The translations under genes and the position numbers were made by a program. The notes beneath the pieces are model-generated. The model did no database searches. It saw only the letters and a list, made by a program, of their open reading frames with translations, and had not been told where the DNA came from. A DNA stretch of 13,056 nucleotides, taken from CAZSWS01 sp964610765 (lineage in GTDB: Bacteria > Bacteroidota > Bacteroidia > Bacteroidales > Tannerellaceae). The DNA lies in the NCBI GenBank assembly GCA_964610765.1, contig CAZSWS010000074.1, positions 1-13,056 on the forward strand. The letters run 5' to 3'. Below are positions 6,438 to 13,056 of the stretch, one piece after another. Positions within the stretch are counted from its first letter, which is position 1; every line of letters starts with the position of its first letter.

Positions 6438-8702
6438 CTATTCTGTGATTCGGGTAACCGATTTAATGCCTTTGATTTTATAAAGTCGAGCAATCATTTT
6501 TTGTATGTCTGCCACGTCGTGCACCCACATGCGAATATCTCCCTCAAAAACCCCGTCGTTTGTGCCGATAGCGATTTGTTTGATGTTTACATTAAATTCT
6601 TCTGATATTGTGCGGGTTATTGTGTTTAGAATGCCTACGGAGTCAATTCCTTTAATTTCAAGAGTAGCCTCAAATGAAGCGTTTCGGTGGCTGCTCCATA
6701 CAGTGTTCAATATGCGTTCGCCAAAGCTGCTTTTTAGCCTTACGGCGATGGGGCATGCGCGCTTATGTACTACAACATTGCCGTCGTCATTGATGAAGCC
6801 TAATGATTCGTCGCCGGGAATTGGCTTGCAACAACTAGCGATGATGTAATTACGCTCAAGGTCTTCTTCCTTAAGTATGTAGGGTTTGGTCTTGTCAAAC
6901 TTTCCAATTGCATCTTTGGGTTTGTCGGGATCGTCGGTCTTCTCTTTAGGTTTGTTGGGGTGGCTAACTACATCCCATGCTTGTTTCATATAGCCAAATA
7001 AAGAGCCTTTTTTCTTTTCTTTGAGTACCTTGTTAATGTTCTCGGGCAGTATGGTATCTCCTTTTTCGACTGCATAGAAGAAGTCTTCTCTTTTTTGAAA
7101 GCCAAAATAGATAACCAGCTTGTCCATGGTTTGCATATCCGGCTCAATTCCTACCTTTTGTAGGGCTTCTGTCACCTTCTTCTCACCTTCTTTGGCTTTT
7201 TCTCTTCTTTCTTTCTTGAGTGTTGAGTCAATATGATTACGAGCTTTGGCTGTAACAACAAAAGCCAACCATTCAGGCTGAGGCGACTGAGAACGCGATG
7301 TGAGTATCTCTACCTGGTCTCCACTAGTGAGCTTATGACTCATGGGTACAAGGCGATGGTTAACTTTGGCTCCAATACAGGTGCTGCCCAGGTTGGTATG
7401 GAGCGAGTAGGCAAAATCTAGGGCGGTTGCTCCTTGTGGAAGGGTTTTTAATTCGCCTTTTGGGGTGAATACATAAATCTCAGACGAGAATAGGCTGAGG
7501 CGAATGGTATCTAAAAAGTCGAGTGCATTAGGGTCCGGGCTTTCCAGTATCTCGGTTACAGCGTGTAGCCATTGATCCAGCTCGGTATCTTCTTCTACAT
7601 GACTGTCTTTGTATTTCCAGTGTGCTGCAAAACCTTTCTCGGCTATTTCGTCCATCTTTCGGCTTCTGATTTGAATCTCAATCCATCTTCCGTCCGGACC
7701 CATCACTGTGACGTGAAGCGCACGATAGCCATTCGCTTTTGGGCGACTAATCCAGTCTCTTACCCTATCCGGTCTGATTTCGTAGATATCGGTTATAGCT
7801 GCATATATATCCCAGCTGAGATTTTTCTCATCGACCCCTTCCTTGGGTTCAAATATGATACGAACAGCAAAAATATCATAGATTTCTTCAAAACGAACAT
7901 GCTTGTTTTGCATCTTGTTCCAGATGGAGAAAGCTGACTTGACTCGGGCACGCATCTCATACGTAAGCCCCATGTCTGCTAGTTTCTTGCGAACAGGTTC
8001 AGCAAAATGCTCAAAAATAAGGTTCCGATCGGCTTCGGTCTCTTTCAGCTTCTTAAGAATCATCTCGTACTCTTGCGGATGTTCGTACTTAAAACTGAGA
8101 TCTTCTAGTTCGGTTTTTATGCTGAAGAAGCCCAATCGATGAGCTAGCGGAGCATAGATATACATCGTCTCTCCGGAAATTTTCATTTGCTTTGCAGGGA
8201 AAAGTGAGCCCAGCGTGCGCATATTGTGCAGCCTATCAGCTATTTTGACTAGAATAACCCGGATGTCGCTATTCATAGAAAGTAGTAGCTTGCGGAAGTT
8301 TTCTGCTTGTGCCGAGGCATTGTCTCCGAAGATTCCACCGGATATTTTGGTTAGTCCGTCTACAATCTGAGCGATTTTGTCATCGAACATGTCGCGAATA
8401 TCTTCGACGGTATATTCTGTGTCTTCAACCACATCATGCAGTAGGGCTGAGCAGATTGATGTTGAACCTAATCCCATTTCACGACAAACGATGCGAGCCA
8501 CAGCCAGGGGATGCATAATATAAGGTTCGCCTGAGCGACGCTTAACGCCAGCATGCGCTTGGTTGGCAAAGTTGAAAGCTTTTGTTATTCGTTCAACTTT
8601 ACGTCTGTGGTTAGAGTTCAGATAGTCGCTAAGTAGCGCTTCGAATTCTTTCCGTATCATTTTTTCATCTGATGAAAAAACCTCAATACCCGTATCACTC
8701 AT
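6438..8702 (-). CDS. rel: Bifunctional (p)ppGpp synthetase/hydrolase, RelA/SpoT family
   Basis: A 754-residue long RSH protein controlling the stringent response in the cytoplasm. It makes (p)ppGpp from ATP and GDP/GTP and degrades it. Order of domains: HD hydrolase about 25-200 with His64, His89-Asp90, Glu93-Asp94 (HDVVED) and Asp156 (ADRLHN) all present, so hydrolase activity is predicted intact; synthetase about 240-365 with RPKANGYRALH (320-330) and the catalytic Glu342 in EIQIRS; TGS about 408-468; a helical region; a zinc-finger-like domain with Cys624-Cys625, His646 and Cys650; and a C-terminal ACT domain about 676-754. A Lys/Asp/Pro-rich linker at about 582-612 separates helical and zinc regions. 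The ATG at 8702 is preferred over an in-frame start at 8750, because the extra 16 residues are unconserved-looking and overlap the putative promoter. Confidence 0.96.
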   Translation of the reverse strand: MSDTGIEVFSSDEKMIRKEFEALLSDYLNSNHRRKVERITKAFNFANQAHAGVKRRSGEPYIMHPLAVARIVCREMGLGSTSICSALLHDVVEDTEYTVEDIRDMFDDKIAQIVDGLTKISGGIFGDNASAQAENFRKLLLSMNSDIRVILVKIADRLHNMRTLGSLFPAKQMKISGETMYIYAPLAHRLGFFSIKTELEDLSFKYEHPQEYEMILKKLKETEADRNLIFEHFAEPVRKKLADMGLTYEMRARVKSAFSIWNKMQNKHVRFEEIYDIFAVRIIFEPKEGVDEKNLSWDIYAAITDIYEIRPDRVRDWISRPKANGYRALHVTVMGPDGRWIEIQIRSRKMDEIAEKGFAAHWKYKDSHVEEDTELDQWLHAVTEILESPDPNALDFLDTIRLSLFSSEIYVFTPKGELKTLPQGATALDFAYSLHTNLGSTCIGAKVNHRLVPMSHKLTSGDQVEILTSRSQSPQPEWLAFVVTAKARNHIDSTLKKERREKAKEGEKKVTEALQKVGIEPDMQTMDKLVIYFGFQKREDFFYAVEKGDTILPENINKVLKEKKKGSLFGYMKQAWDVVSHPNKPKEKTDDPDKPKDAIGKFDKTKPYILKEEDLERNYIIASCCKPIPGDESLGFINDDGNVVVHKRACPIAVRLKSSFGERILNTVWSSHRNASFEATLEIKGIDSVGILNTITRTISEEFNVNIKQIAIGTNDGVFEGDIRMWVHDVADIQKMIARLYKIKGIKSVTRITE

Positions 8703-8727
8703 TTTGTCACTTGTTTTAAGCTGTTTA

Positions 8728-8735
8728 CAAATATA
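8728..8735 (-). promoter_or_regulatory. Putative -7 promoter element of rel
   Basis: The minus strand reads TATATTTG, matching the Bacteroides TAnnTTTG consensus, 25 bp upstream of the rel ATG. A TTTG lies upstream but only 12 bp away rather than 19-21, so the -33 element is doubtful. It would let rel be transcribed separately from the upstream cell-wall gene, from which it is separated by 82 bp. Confidence 0.4.
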
Positions 8736-8784
8736 TGAACAATAAAGCAAAGTAGATATAGCGAAAAGAAAATGTCTATATAAT

Positions 8785-10436
8785 TTAGATGACCGGTATT
8801 TTTAGTACCTGCCCCGGATAAATATGTGATGAAGATAAATTATTTATCTGTTGAATAGCATGAGCCGATATGCCCGGATGTTTTTGGGCGATAGCAAACA
8901 GCGAATCTCCTTTTTGTACTTTGTACGTAATAAAATCGTCTTTCAAGCGGCTTGTAATCGTGGTCGTTTCTTTTTTAAGGGCAGACTTATTTACTTCAGC
9001 AATGAAAAAGCCTCCATTATCTACTTGGATTTTCAATTTTCTTCCTTTAGGCAGTCGATAAGAAGAAAGCCTGTTCCAGGTGCGTATCTCTCTCGGAGTT
9101 ACTCCGTACCGGTTACCAATGGTATAGATGTTTTCTCCACTGGCTACGGTGTGGGTAATGCTTTCCTTATAGGGATTAGCCGGGATTGAGTCGTCGGGAT
9201 AGTTGCGAANNNNNNNNNNNNNNNNNNNNNNNNNNNNNNNNNNNNNNNNNNNNNNNNNNNNNNNNNNNNNNNNNNNNNNNNNNNNNNNNNNNNNNNNNNN
9301 NNNNNNNNNGTAATGCTTTCCTTATAGGGATTAGCCGGGATTGAGTCGTCGGGATAGTTGCGAATGTCATTGTGTAGCAGGCTGTCTGCGAGGTATGTGT
9401 AGACGGAGTCCATTTTGTCAGCTAGCGAAAATGACGCATTAGCCGGTAGTTTCAAGACCGAAGGTGTGGAGTGTCCGGGGATGATATCTCTTTTGTATTG
9501 CGGGTTGAGTGCCCTAATTTCTTCGATGCAGAGGTTGGTCATTTCAGCCACTTGCGTAAAATGTAGCGATTTATTCACAATAATTGAATCTGTAGCGAGT
9601 GGAATAGGAGCTTTTACTGCACATAGGTTATGCTCGCAAGCATAATTCATGGCGTAGTTAGCTGCAATAAAAAGAGGTACATACAGGCGTGTTTCTTTGG
9701 GTAGGTAGGGGTAGATATCCCAAAAGTCTGTTTTCCCTTTAGCACGGCGGATGGCTTTGTTTACATTTCCCGGTCCACAGTTGTATGACGCCATCACCAG
9801 ATTCCAGTCGCCATATATTTCATACATGTCTTTGAAATAGCGGCAGGCAGCTTCAGTCGCCTTAATCGGGTCTAGTCGTTCATCTACTAGGCTATTGATT
9901 GTTAACCCATATATTTTTCCGGTAGGAAGCATGAATTGCCAAAGTCCATTAGCGCCAACTCTGGATTGTGCTATAGGATTCAGCGCGCTTTCTACTACGG
10001 CTAAGTATTTCAATTCTAAAGGGAGGTTGTTAGCATCAAGAATAGGTTCGATAATGGGGAAAAAATAATCGGCCATGCCCAGTATATAACGCATCAGGTT
10101 GCGCTTCTTGTCCGTATATAACTCAATGCAGTTTTTTACGACATCGTTGTATGTCATCGGTATTACACGCGGTAGTCGGTTTAGGCGCATTTCATAGATA
10201 GAGTCAGGCATGCGGACGTTGATGTCTTCGTCGTTGCAATATTCCGGTGATATTGAAAAATAGCTGGCATGCCACGAATGTAAAAGGCTGTCAACATTGG
10301 CATCCATGCTTTCCGGTAGAACCTCTTCTTTCAGTATGTTGGTTGTGTGGGCATTATTGTCCTCTTGAGCATGCGCTGGCTGTGGTTGGAACAGCAGCAA
10401 TATGGCTGATATGCATATAAATAATAAGTTTCTCAT
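8785..10436 (-). CDS. mltD: MltD-like membrane-associated lytic transglycosylase with two LysM domains, falsely split by an assembly gap
   Basis: A cell-wall enzyme that cleaves the glycan strand of peptidoglycan to leave 1,6-anhydro-MurNAc ends, acting in the periplasm. Joining 10436-9365 to 9209-8785 removes 100 N and one copy of a 55-bp duplication and gives an open frame of 498 residues. Residues 1-23 are a signal peptide ending AHA|Q. The SLT catalytic domain (about 120-260) shows YLAVVESALNP with catalytic Glu149, GANGLWQFM and MASYNCGPGNV, the three standard motifs. The C-terminus has two LysM peptidoglycan-binding domains: one beginning THTVASGENIYTIG and one beginning TYKVQKGDSLFAIA and ending at PGQVLKIPVI. 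The first LysM domain begins at the seam. The ATG at 10436 is chosen for the signal peptide. A longer frame from 10529 would overlap the DUF5683 gene. Confidence 0.9.
9155..9209. repeat. 55-bp duplicated contig end, copy 1 (assembly artefact)
   Basis: Identical to 9310-9364 across the N run and ending exactly at the first N. It lies within the mltD coding region, at the start of the first LysM domain. Confidence 0.93.
9210..9309. other. Assembly gap of 100 N inside mltD
   Basis: Exactly 100 N, flanked by identical 55-base sequences. Overlapping the flanks restores the mltD frame, so there is probably no missing sequence. Confidence 0.97.
9310..9364. repeat. 55-bp duplicated contig end, copy 2 (assembly artefact)
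   Basis: Second identical copy of 9155-9209, beginning at the first base after the N run. Confidence 0.93.
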
Positions 10437-10467
10437 GGTTGTTTCATTCAATCCTGTGGTGCAGGCA

Positions 10468-11304
10468 TTAAAAAGTAAAGTGGCAACTAAGCCCGTAGGT
10501 CTTAGCACTATAAGTGGTTTCGGGCACAATAGCAGGTTCTACGCGCATTGTGAGTTCCGGGGTGATGTCAAAATTAAATAACTCGGCATCTACATACGCA
10601 TCTATAATCCAAATAGCATAAACACCAATACTTATGATGATGCTCAAATCTCGGTATCGGCGATAGAAATCTTTCCCCCTCTTTAGGGAACTTGACAAGT
10701 TTGTGCCATTAAACTCTTGCTCTTCTTGTCCGGTTCGCACATAATACTGCCAACTTTTATGCCATTCGTGTTTTTTGTCTTTGTTGTACTTTTGGTCATA
10801 CAATAAGTCGCGGTGTGCTTGTGTGTAATCTTGTAAGTTTTTATTATTCCAGGTGATTGCATAGATACAACCCATAAAACCACCATATACGATGGGGAGT
10901 TTCCAGTATTTACGATTATAAATCTGTCCTAATCCCGGGAATATGGCTGCGTAAATTACTGCTTTTTTAGGGCTGGGTGAGAAGGGTTGTCTTTCCAGTC
11001 GCTTCATAGCCAATGAGTCTTTTCGTGTCAGGGGAACATGCTTGGGCTCTTCTCCGAATAAGAAGTTCAGACTGTCATTTTCGGGATGTATGACTTCAAT
11101 GAATTCACTTTCTTGCGGTACGATTCCCCTAGTCAGTGTGTCAGGTATGGCGTCAAGCTTGAGCAAACTGTCCGGATTTATGATGGTGCTTTCTATCAAT
11201 GAGTCATTGTCTATGATGATGCCTTTGATAGGTGTTTGTGAACTGACGGTTACGCACATGGTCAGCAATAGGCTCAAGAGATATGTTATGCGGTGGAATG
11301 ACAC
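10468..11304 (-). CDS. DUF5683 family membrane/envelope protein
   Basis: A 278-residue protein that I recognise as DUF5683, common in Bacteroidetes and without an established function. Residues 1-22 are a signal peptide ending VSSQ. A low-complexity Asp/Ser/Pro-rich stretch follows to about 105. The conserved part starts at KKAVIYAAIFPGLGQIYN (113-130), with a hydrophobic run to about 151 (GGFMGCIYAITW) and a second hydrophobic segment at about 219-236. Between them is a charged, aromatic-rich loop (residues 153-218). The chain ends in aromatic residues (HFTF). The start is a GTG at 11304: it is in the same frame as the parB stop codon, only four codons after it, and no ATG precedes the signal peptide. 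It sits between parB and mltD, so a role in the envelope or division is plausible but unproven. Confidence 0.85.
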   Translation of the reverse strand: MSFHRITYLLSLLLTMCVTVSSQTPIKGIIIDNDSLIESTIINPDSLLKLDAIPDTLTRGIVPQESEFIEVIHPENDSLNFLFGEEPKHVPLTRKDSLAMKRLERQPFSPSPKKAVIYAAIFPGLGQIYNRKYWKLPIVYGGFMGCIYAITWNNKNLQDYTQAHRDLLYDQKYNKDKKHEWHKSWQYYVRTGQEEQEFNGTNLSSSLKRGKDFYRRYRDLSIIISIGVYAIWIIDAYVDAELFNFDITPELTMRVEPAIVPETTYSAKTYGLSCHFTF

Positions 11305-11316
11305 AGGGTGCTTGTC

Positions 11317-12201
11317 TTATTTTAATTTATCCATTAAAGCAATTAGTTTCTCTAGCTCTTCATCTGAAGCAAATGGAATCGTAATTCTACCTTTGCCATT
11401 TTCTTTATAGGTGAGCTGAACCTTTGTTTGGAAGAAGCGTGACAGATGCTCCTTAAGCAGGTTGTATTCTTCCGGTAGCTTGTTTCTTTTGGCCGTTTTG
11501 TTAGCCGATTGAGAATCTTCTTCTCCCAAGGAAGCATTGCGAACCATCTCTTCTACTTCGCGTACCGATAGTTTTTGTTGTAGAATTTGCTCGTATAGGG
11601 CCAGTTGTACCTCTGTGTCTTGTACTGAAATCAAAGCACGTGCATGTCCCATGTCTATCTTTCGGTCTTTCAATCCCACTTGAACTTCAGCAGGGAGCTT
11701 GAGTAGGCGCAGATAGTTGGCGATAGTAGCTCGTTTCTTTCCGACCCGCTCACTCAGCTTTTCTTGTGTAAGCCCGTAGTTATCTATCAGTTTTTGATAA
11801 GCTAATGCAATCTCTATGGAGTTTAAGTCTTCCCGTTGGATGTTTTCAATCAGTGCCATCTCAACGACATTCTCATCTTCAGCCGTGCGGATATAAGCGG
11901 GAATACGTTCAAGCCCTGCTAAGAGAGAGGCCCGATAGCGGCGCTCGCCCGAAATAATCATGTATTGGTCGGTCGCTATTTCTTTAAGGGTGATGGGTTG
12001 TATTACACCCAGCGAACGGATAGAGGTTGCTAGTTCTTCTAGTGTTTCTTCGTCAAAGATAGAACGGGGTTGATCCGGATTGGGTTGTATCTTGGCTATT
12101 TCTACTTCGCTGATAGATGACGAACCCTCTGTTTTTAGGTCGTCCATCGTTATTAAAGCGTCGAGTCCTCGCCCCAAAGCCGGTTTTTTATGTGTTGCCA
12201 T
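11317..12201 (-). CDS. parB: Chromosome-partitioning protein ParB (Spo0J family, CTP-dependent clamp)
   Basis: A 294-residue ParB that binds parS sites near the origin, loads as a CTP-dependent sliding clamp and stimulates ParA. The N-terminal basic segment KKPALGRGLDALI (5-17) is the usual ParA-interacting motif. The N-terminal ParB/CTPase domain (about 30-125) carries GERRYRA (85-91) and ENIQREDLN (119-127), the two signature boxes for nucleotide binding and clamp closure. A helix-turn-helix region for parS recognition follows at about 144-170 (LTQEKLSERVG). The C-terminal dimerisation domain is about 245-294 after a Ser/Asn/Lys-rich linker. It begins 2 bp after the parA stop, so the two are translationally coupled. 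I saw no clear parS site in the window. Confidence 0.96.
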   Translation of the reverse strand: MATHKKPALGRGLDALITMDDLKTEGSSSISEVEIAKIQPNPDQPRSIFDEETLEELATSIRSLGVIQPITLKEIATDQYMIISGERRYRASLLAGLERIPAYIRTAEDENVVEMALIENIQREDLNSIEIALAYQKLIDNYGLTQEKLSERVGKKRATIANYLRLLKLPAEVQVGLKDRKIDMGHARALISVQDTEVQLALYEQILQQKLSVREVEEMVRNASLGEEDSQSANKTAKRNKLPEEYNLLKEHLSRFFQTKVQLTYKENGKGRITIPFASDEELEKLIALMDKLK

Positions 12202-12203
12202 AA

Positions 12204-12980
12204 TTAGTTTGCTTGTTGTAAATTCTTTTCAATGAGTTCTTTCGCCAGCTGCATATGGTTGAGTGCCCCTTTAGAATCAGCATCATATAGTAATACGGGT
12301 TGTCCGTGGCTAGATGCTTCAACAATCTTAATGTTACGCTGTATAACCGTGTTAAACACCAGTTCTTTGAATGGCCTTTTGACCTCTTCGTATATTTGGT
12401 TGGCTACGCGTAGGCGCGAATCGTACATGGTGATTAAAAATCCTTCCATTTCAAGCTCTTTGTTTAGCTTGGATTTGATTATTTTGATGGTGTTCAGCAG
12501 TTTGCTGATTCCTTCCAGAGCAAAATACTCACATTGTACCGGAACCATCACCGAGTCTGCAGCTGTCAATGCATTGACCGTGATAAGTCCGAGAGAGGGT
12601 GAGCAGTCTATTAAAATAAAGTCATATAAGTCTTTGAGTGGGGATAGCACTTTTTTCAATACATTTTCCCGGTTATCCAAATTGAGCATTTCAATCTCAG
12701 CTCCTACCAGATCAATATGTGAGGGGATGATGTCTAATCCTTCTATCTCAGTTGGAAGAATCGCTTTTTTGGCGTCTTCCCCATTAATAAGGCATTCGTA
12801 TATGGATAGTGAGATGTTACGGATGTCAATACCTAAGCCGGAAGAGGCATTGGCTTGTGGGTCGGCATCTACTACCAAAACCTTCTTTTCTAATACAGCC
12901 AATGAAGCTGCTAAGTTGATCGTTGTAGTCGTTTTCCCAACGCCGCCTTTTTGGTTGGCTAATGCAATAATTTTTCCCAT
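12204..12980 (-). CDS. parA: Chromosome-partitioning ATPase ParA (Soj family)
   Basis: A 258-residue deviant-Walker ATPase that binds the nucleoid as an ATP dimer and, with ParB-parS, drives segregation of newly copied origins. The deviant Walker A box KGGVGKTT is at 11-18, the A' box VDADPQAN at 37-44 and Walker B ILIDCSP with Asp125 at 122-128. The short length and the lack of an N-terminal DNA-binding domain match chromosomal Soj rather than plasmid type Ia ParA. The ATG at 12980 gives the classic start MGKIIALANQKGG. An in-frame TTG at 13004 lies inside the putative promoter element and is unlikely to be used. It is the first gene seen of the parA-parB-DUF5683-mltD run. Confidence 0.97.
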   Translation of the reverse strand: MGKIIALANQKGGVGKTTTTINLAASLAVLEKKVLVVDADPQANASSGLGIDIRNISLSIYECLINGEDAKKAILPTEIEGLDIIPSHIDLVGAEIEMLNLDNRENVLKKVLSPLKDLYDFILIDCSPSLGLITVNALTAADSVMVPVQCEYFALEGISKLLNTIKIIKSKLNKELEMEGFLITMYDSRLRVANQIYEEVKRPFKELVFNTVIQRNIKIVEASSHGQPVLLYDADSKGALNHMQLAKELIEKNLQQAN

Positions 12981-13001
12981 AAAGCTTGTTTTTATTGCCG
13001 A

Positions 13002-13009
13002 CAAATCTA
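13002..13009 (-). promoter_or_regulatory. Putative -7 promoter element of parA
   Basis: The minus strand reads TAGATTTG, a perfect TAnnTTTG match, 21 bp upstream of the parA ATG. No clear TTTG -33 box is seen at the standard spacing. The remaining bases to the window end are AT-rich and hold no gene that I can support. Confidence 0.45.
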
Positions 13010-13056
13010 ATCAATCTAACCCTAAATTCGTGTTAAAATTGATAATAGCTCTATCT

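Noticed and set aside
8753..8783. Inverted repeat ATATAG/CTATAT between mltD and rel as a terminator
   Set aside because: Only six A/T-rich pairs with a loop of about 14 bases and no following T-run. It is too weak to call.
8785..9036. A separate small LysM protein
   Set aside because: It is the C-terminus of mltD. Merging the 55-bp duplicate at the gap puts it in the same frame as the transglycosylase, and the sequence upstream of its apparent ATG codes for the first LysM domain.
1..13056. Mobile element, CRISPR array, phage or defence genes
   Set aside because: No transposase, integrase, terminal inverted repeats, spaced direct repeats or defence-type domains were found. The only long repeats are the two assembly duplicates.

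Overview
The window looks like a chromosomal segment of a Bacteroidales bacterium, most likely Bacteroides or a close relative. The protein families point there: two serine-type sulfatases next to GH29 and GH20 glycosidases, a DUF5683 protein, and a parA-parB-DUF5683-LysM transglycosylase-rel gene order that I recall as typical of the group. The promoters agree: three perfect TAnnTTTG elements, the Bacteroides -7 consensus, lie just upstream of likely start codons. Every gene I can support is on the minus strand, so transcription runs from high to low coordinates. No tRNA, rRNA, CRISPR array, transposase or phage gene was seen.

The right part (about 6438-13009) is a housekeeping block. In transcription order it holds parA and parB (chromosome partitioning), a DUF5683 membrane protein, an MltD-like murein transglycosylase with two LysM domains, and a long bifunctional RelA/SpoT-type (p)ppGpp synthetase/hydrolase. 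The first four genes are tightly packed and probably co-transcribed. rel has an 82-bp leader with its own candidate promoter.

The left part (107-6403) is an accessory carbohydrate operon. In transcription order it holds a GH20 beta-N-acetylhexosaminidase, an S1-type sulfatase (probable lipoprotein), a GH29 alpha-L-fucosidase-like enzyme and a second S1-type sulfatase, with gaps of 40, 2 and 26 bp. All four carry export signals. Together they could remove sulfate, fucose and N-acetylhexosamine from sulfated host glycans such as mucin O-glycans. No SusC/SusD pair, regulator or sulfatase-maturing enzyme is in the window. A 21-bp perfect palindrome overlaps the operon's putative -7 element and start site and is a good operator candidate.

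The assembly has two artefacts that break genes on paper. At 5737-5836 and 9210-9309 there are runs of exactly 100 N, and each is flanked by two identical 55-bp copies of the same sequence. Merging the copies restores an uninterrupted reading frame in both cases: a 535-aa GH20 enzyme and a 498-aa transglycosylase. Neither gene is truly split. I found no convincing undescribed system. The most useful points are the two false gaps, the palindromic operator and an altered fucose-pocket motif in the GH29 enzyme.
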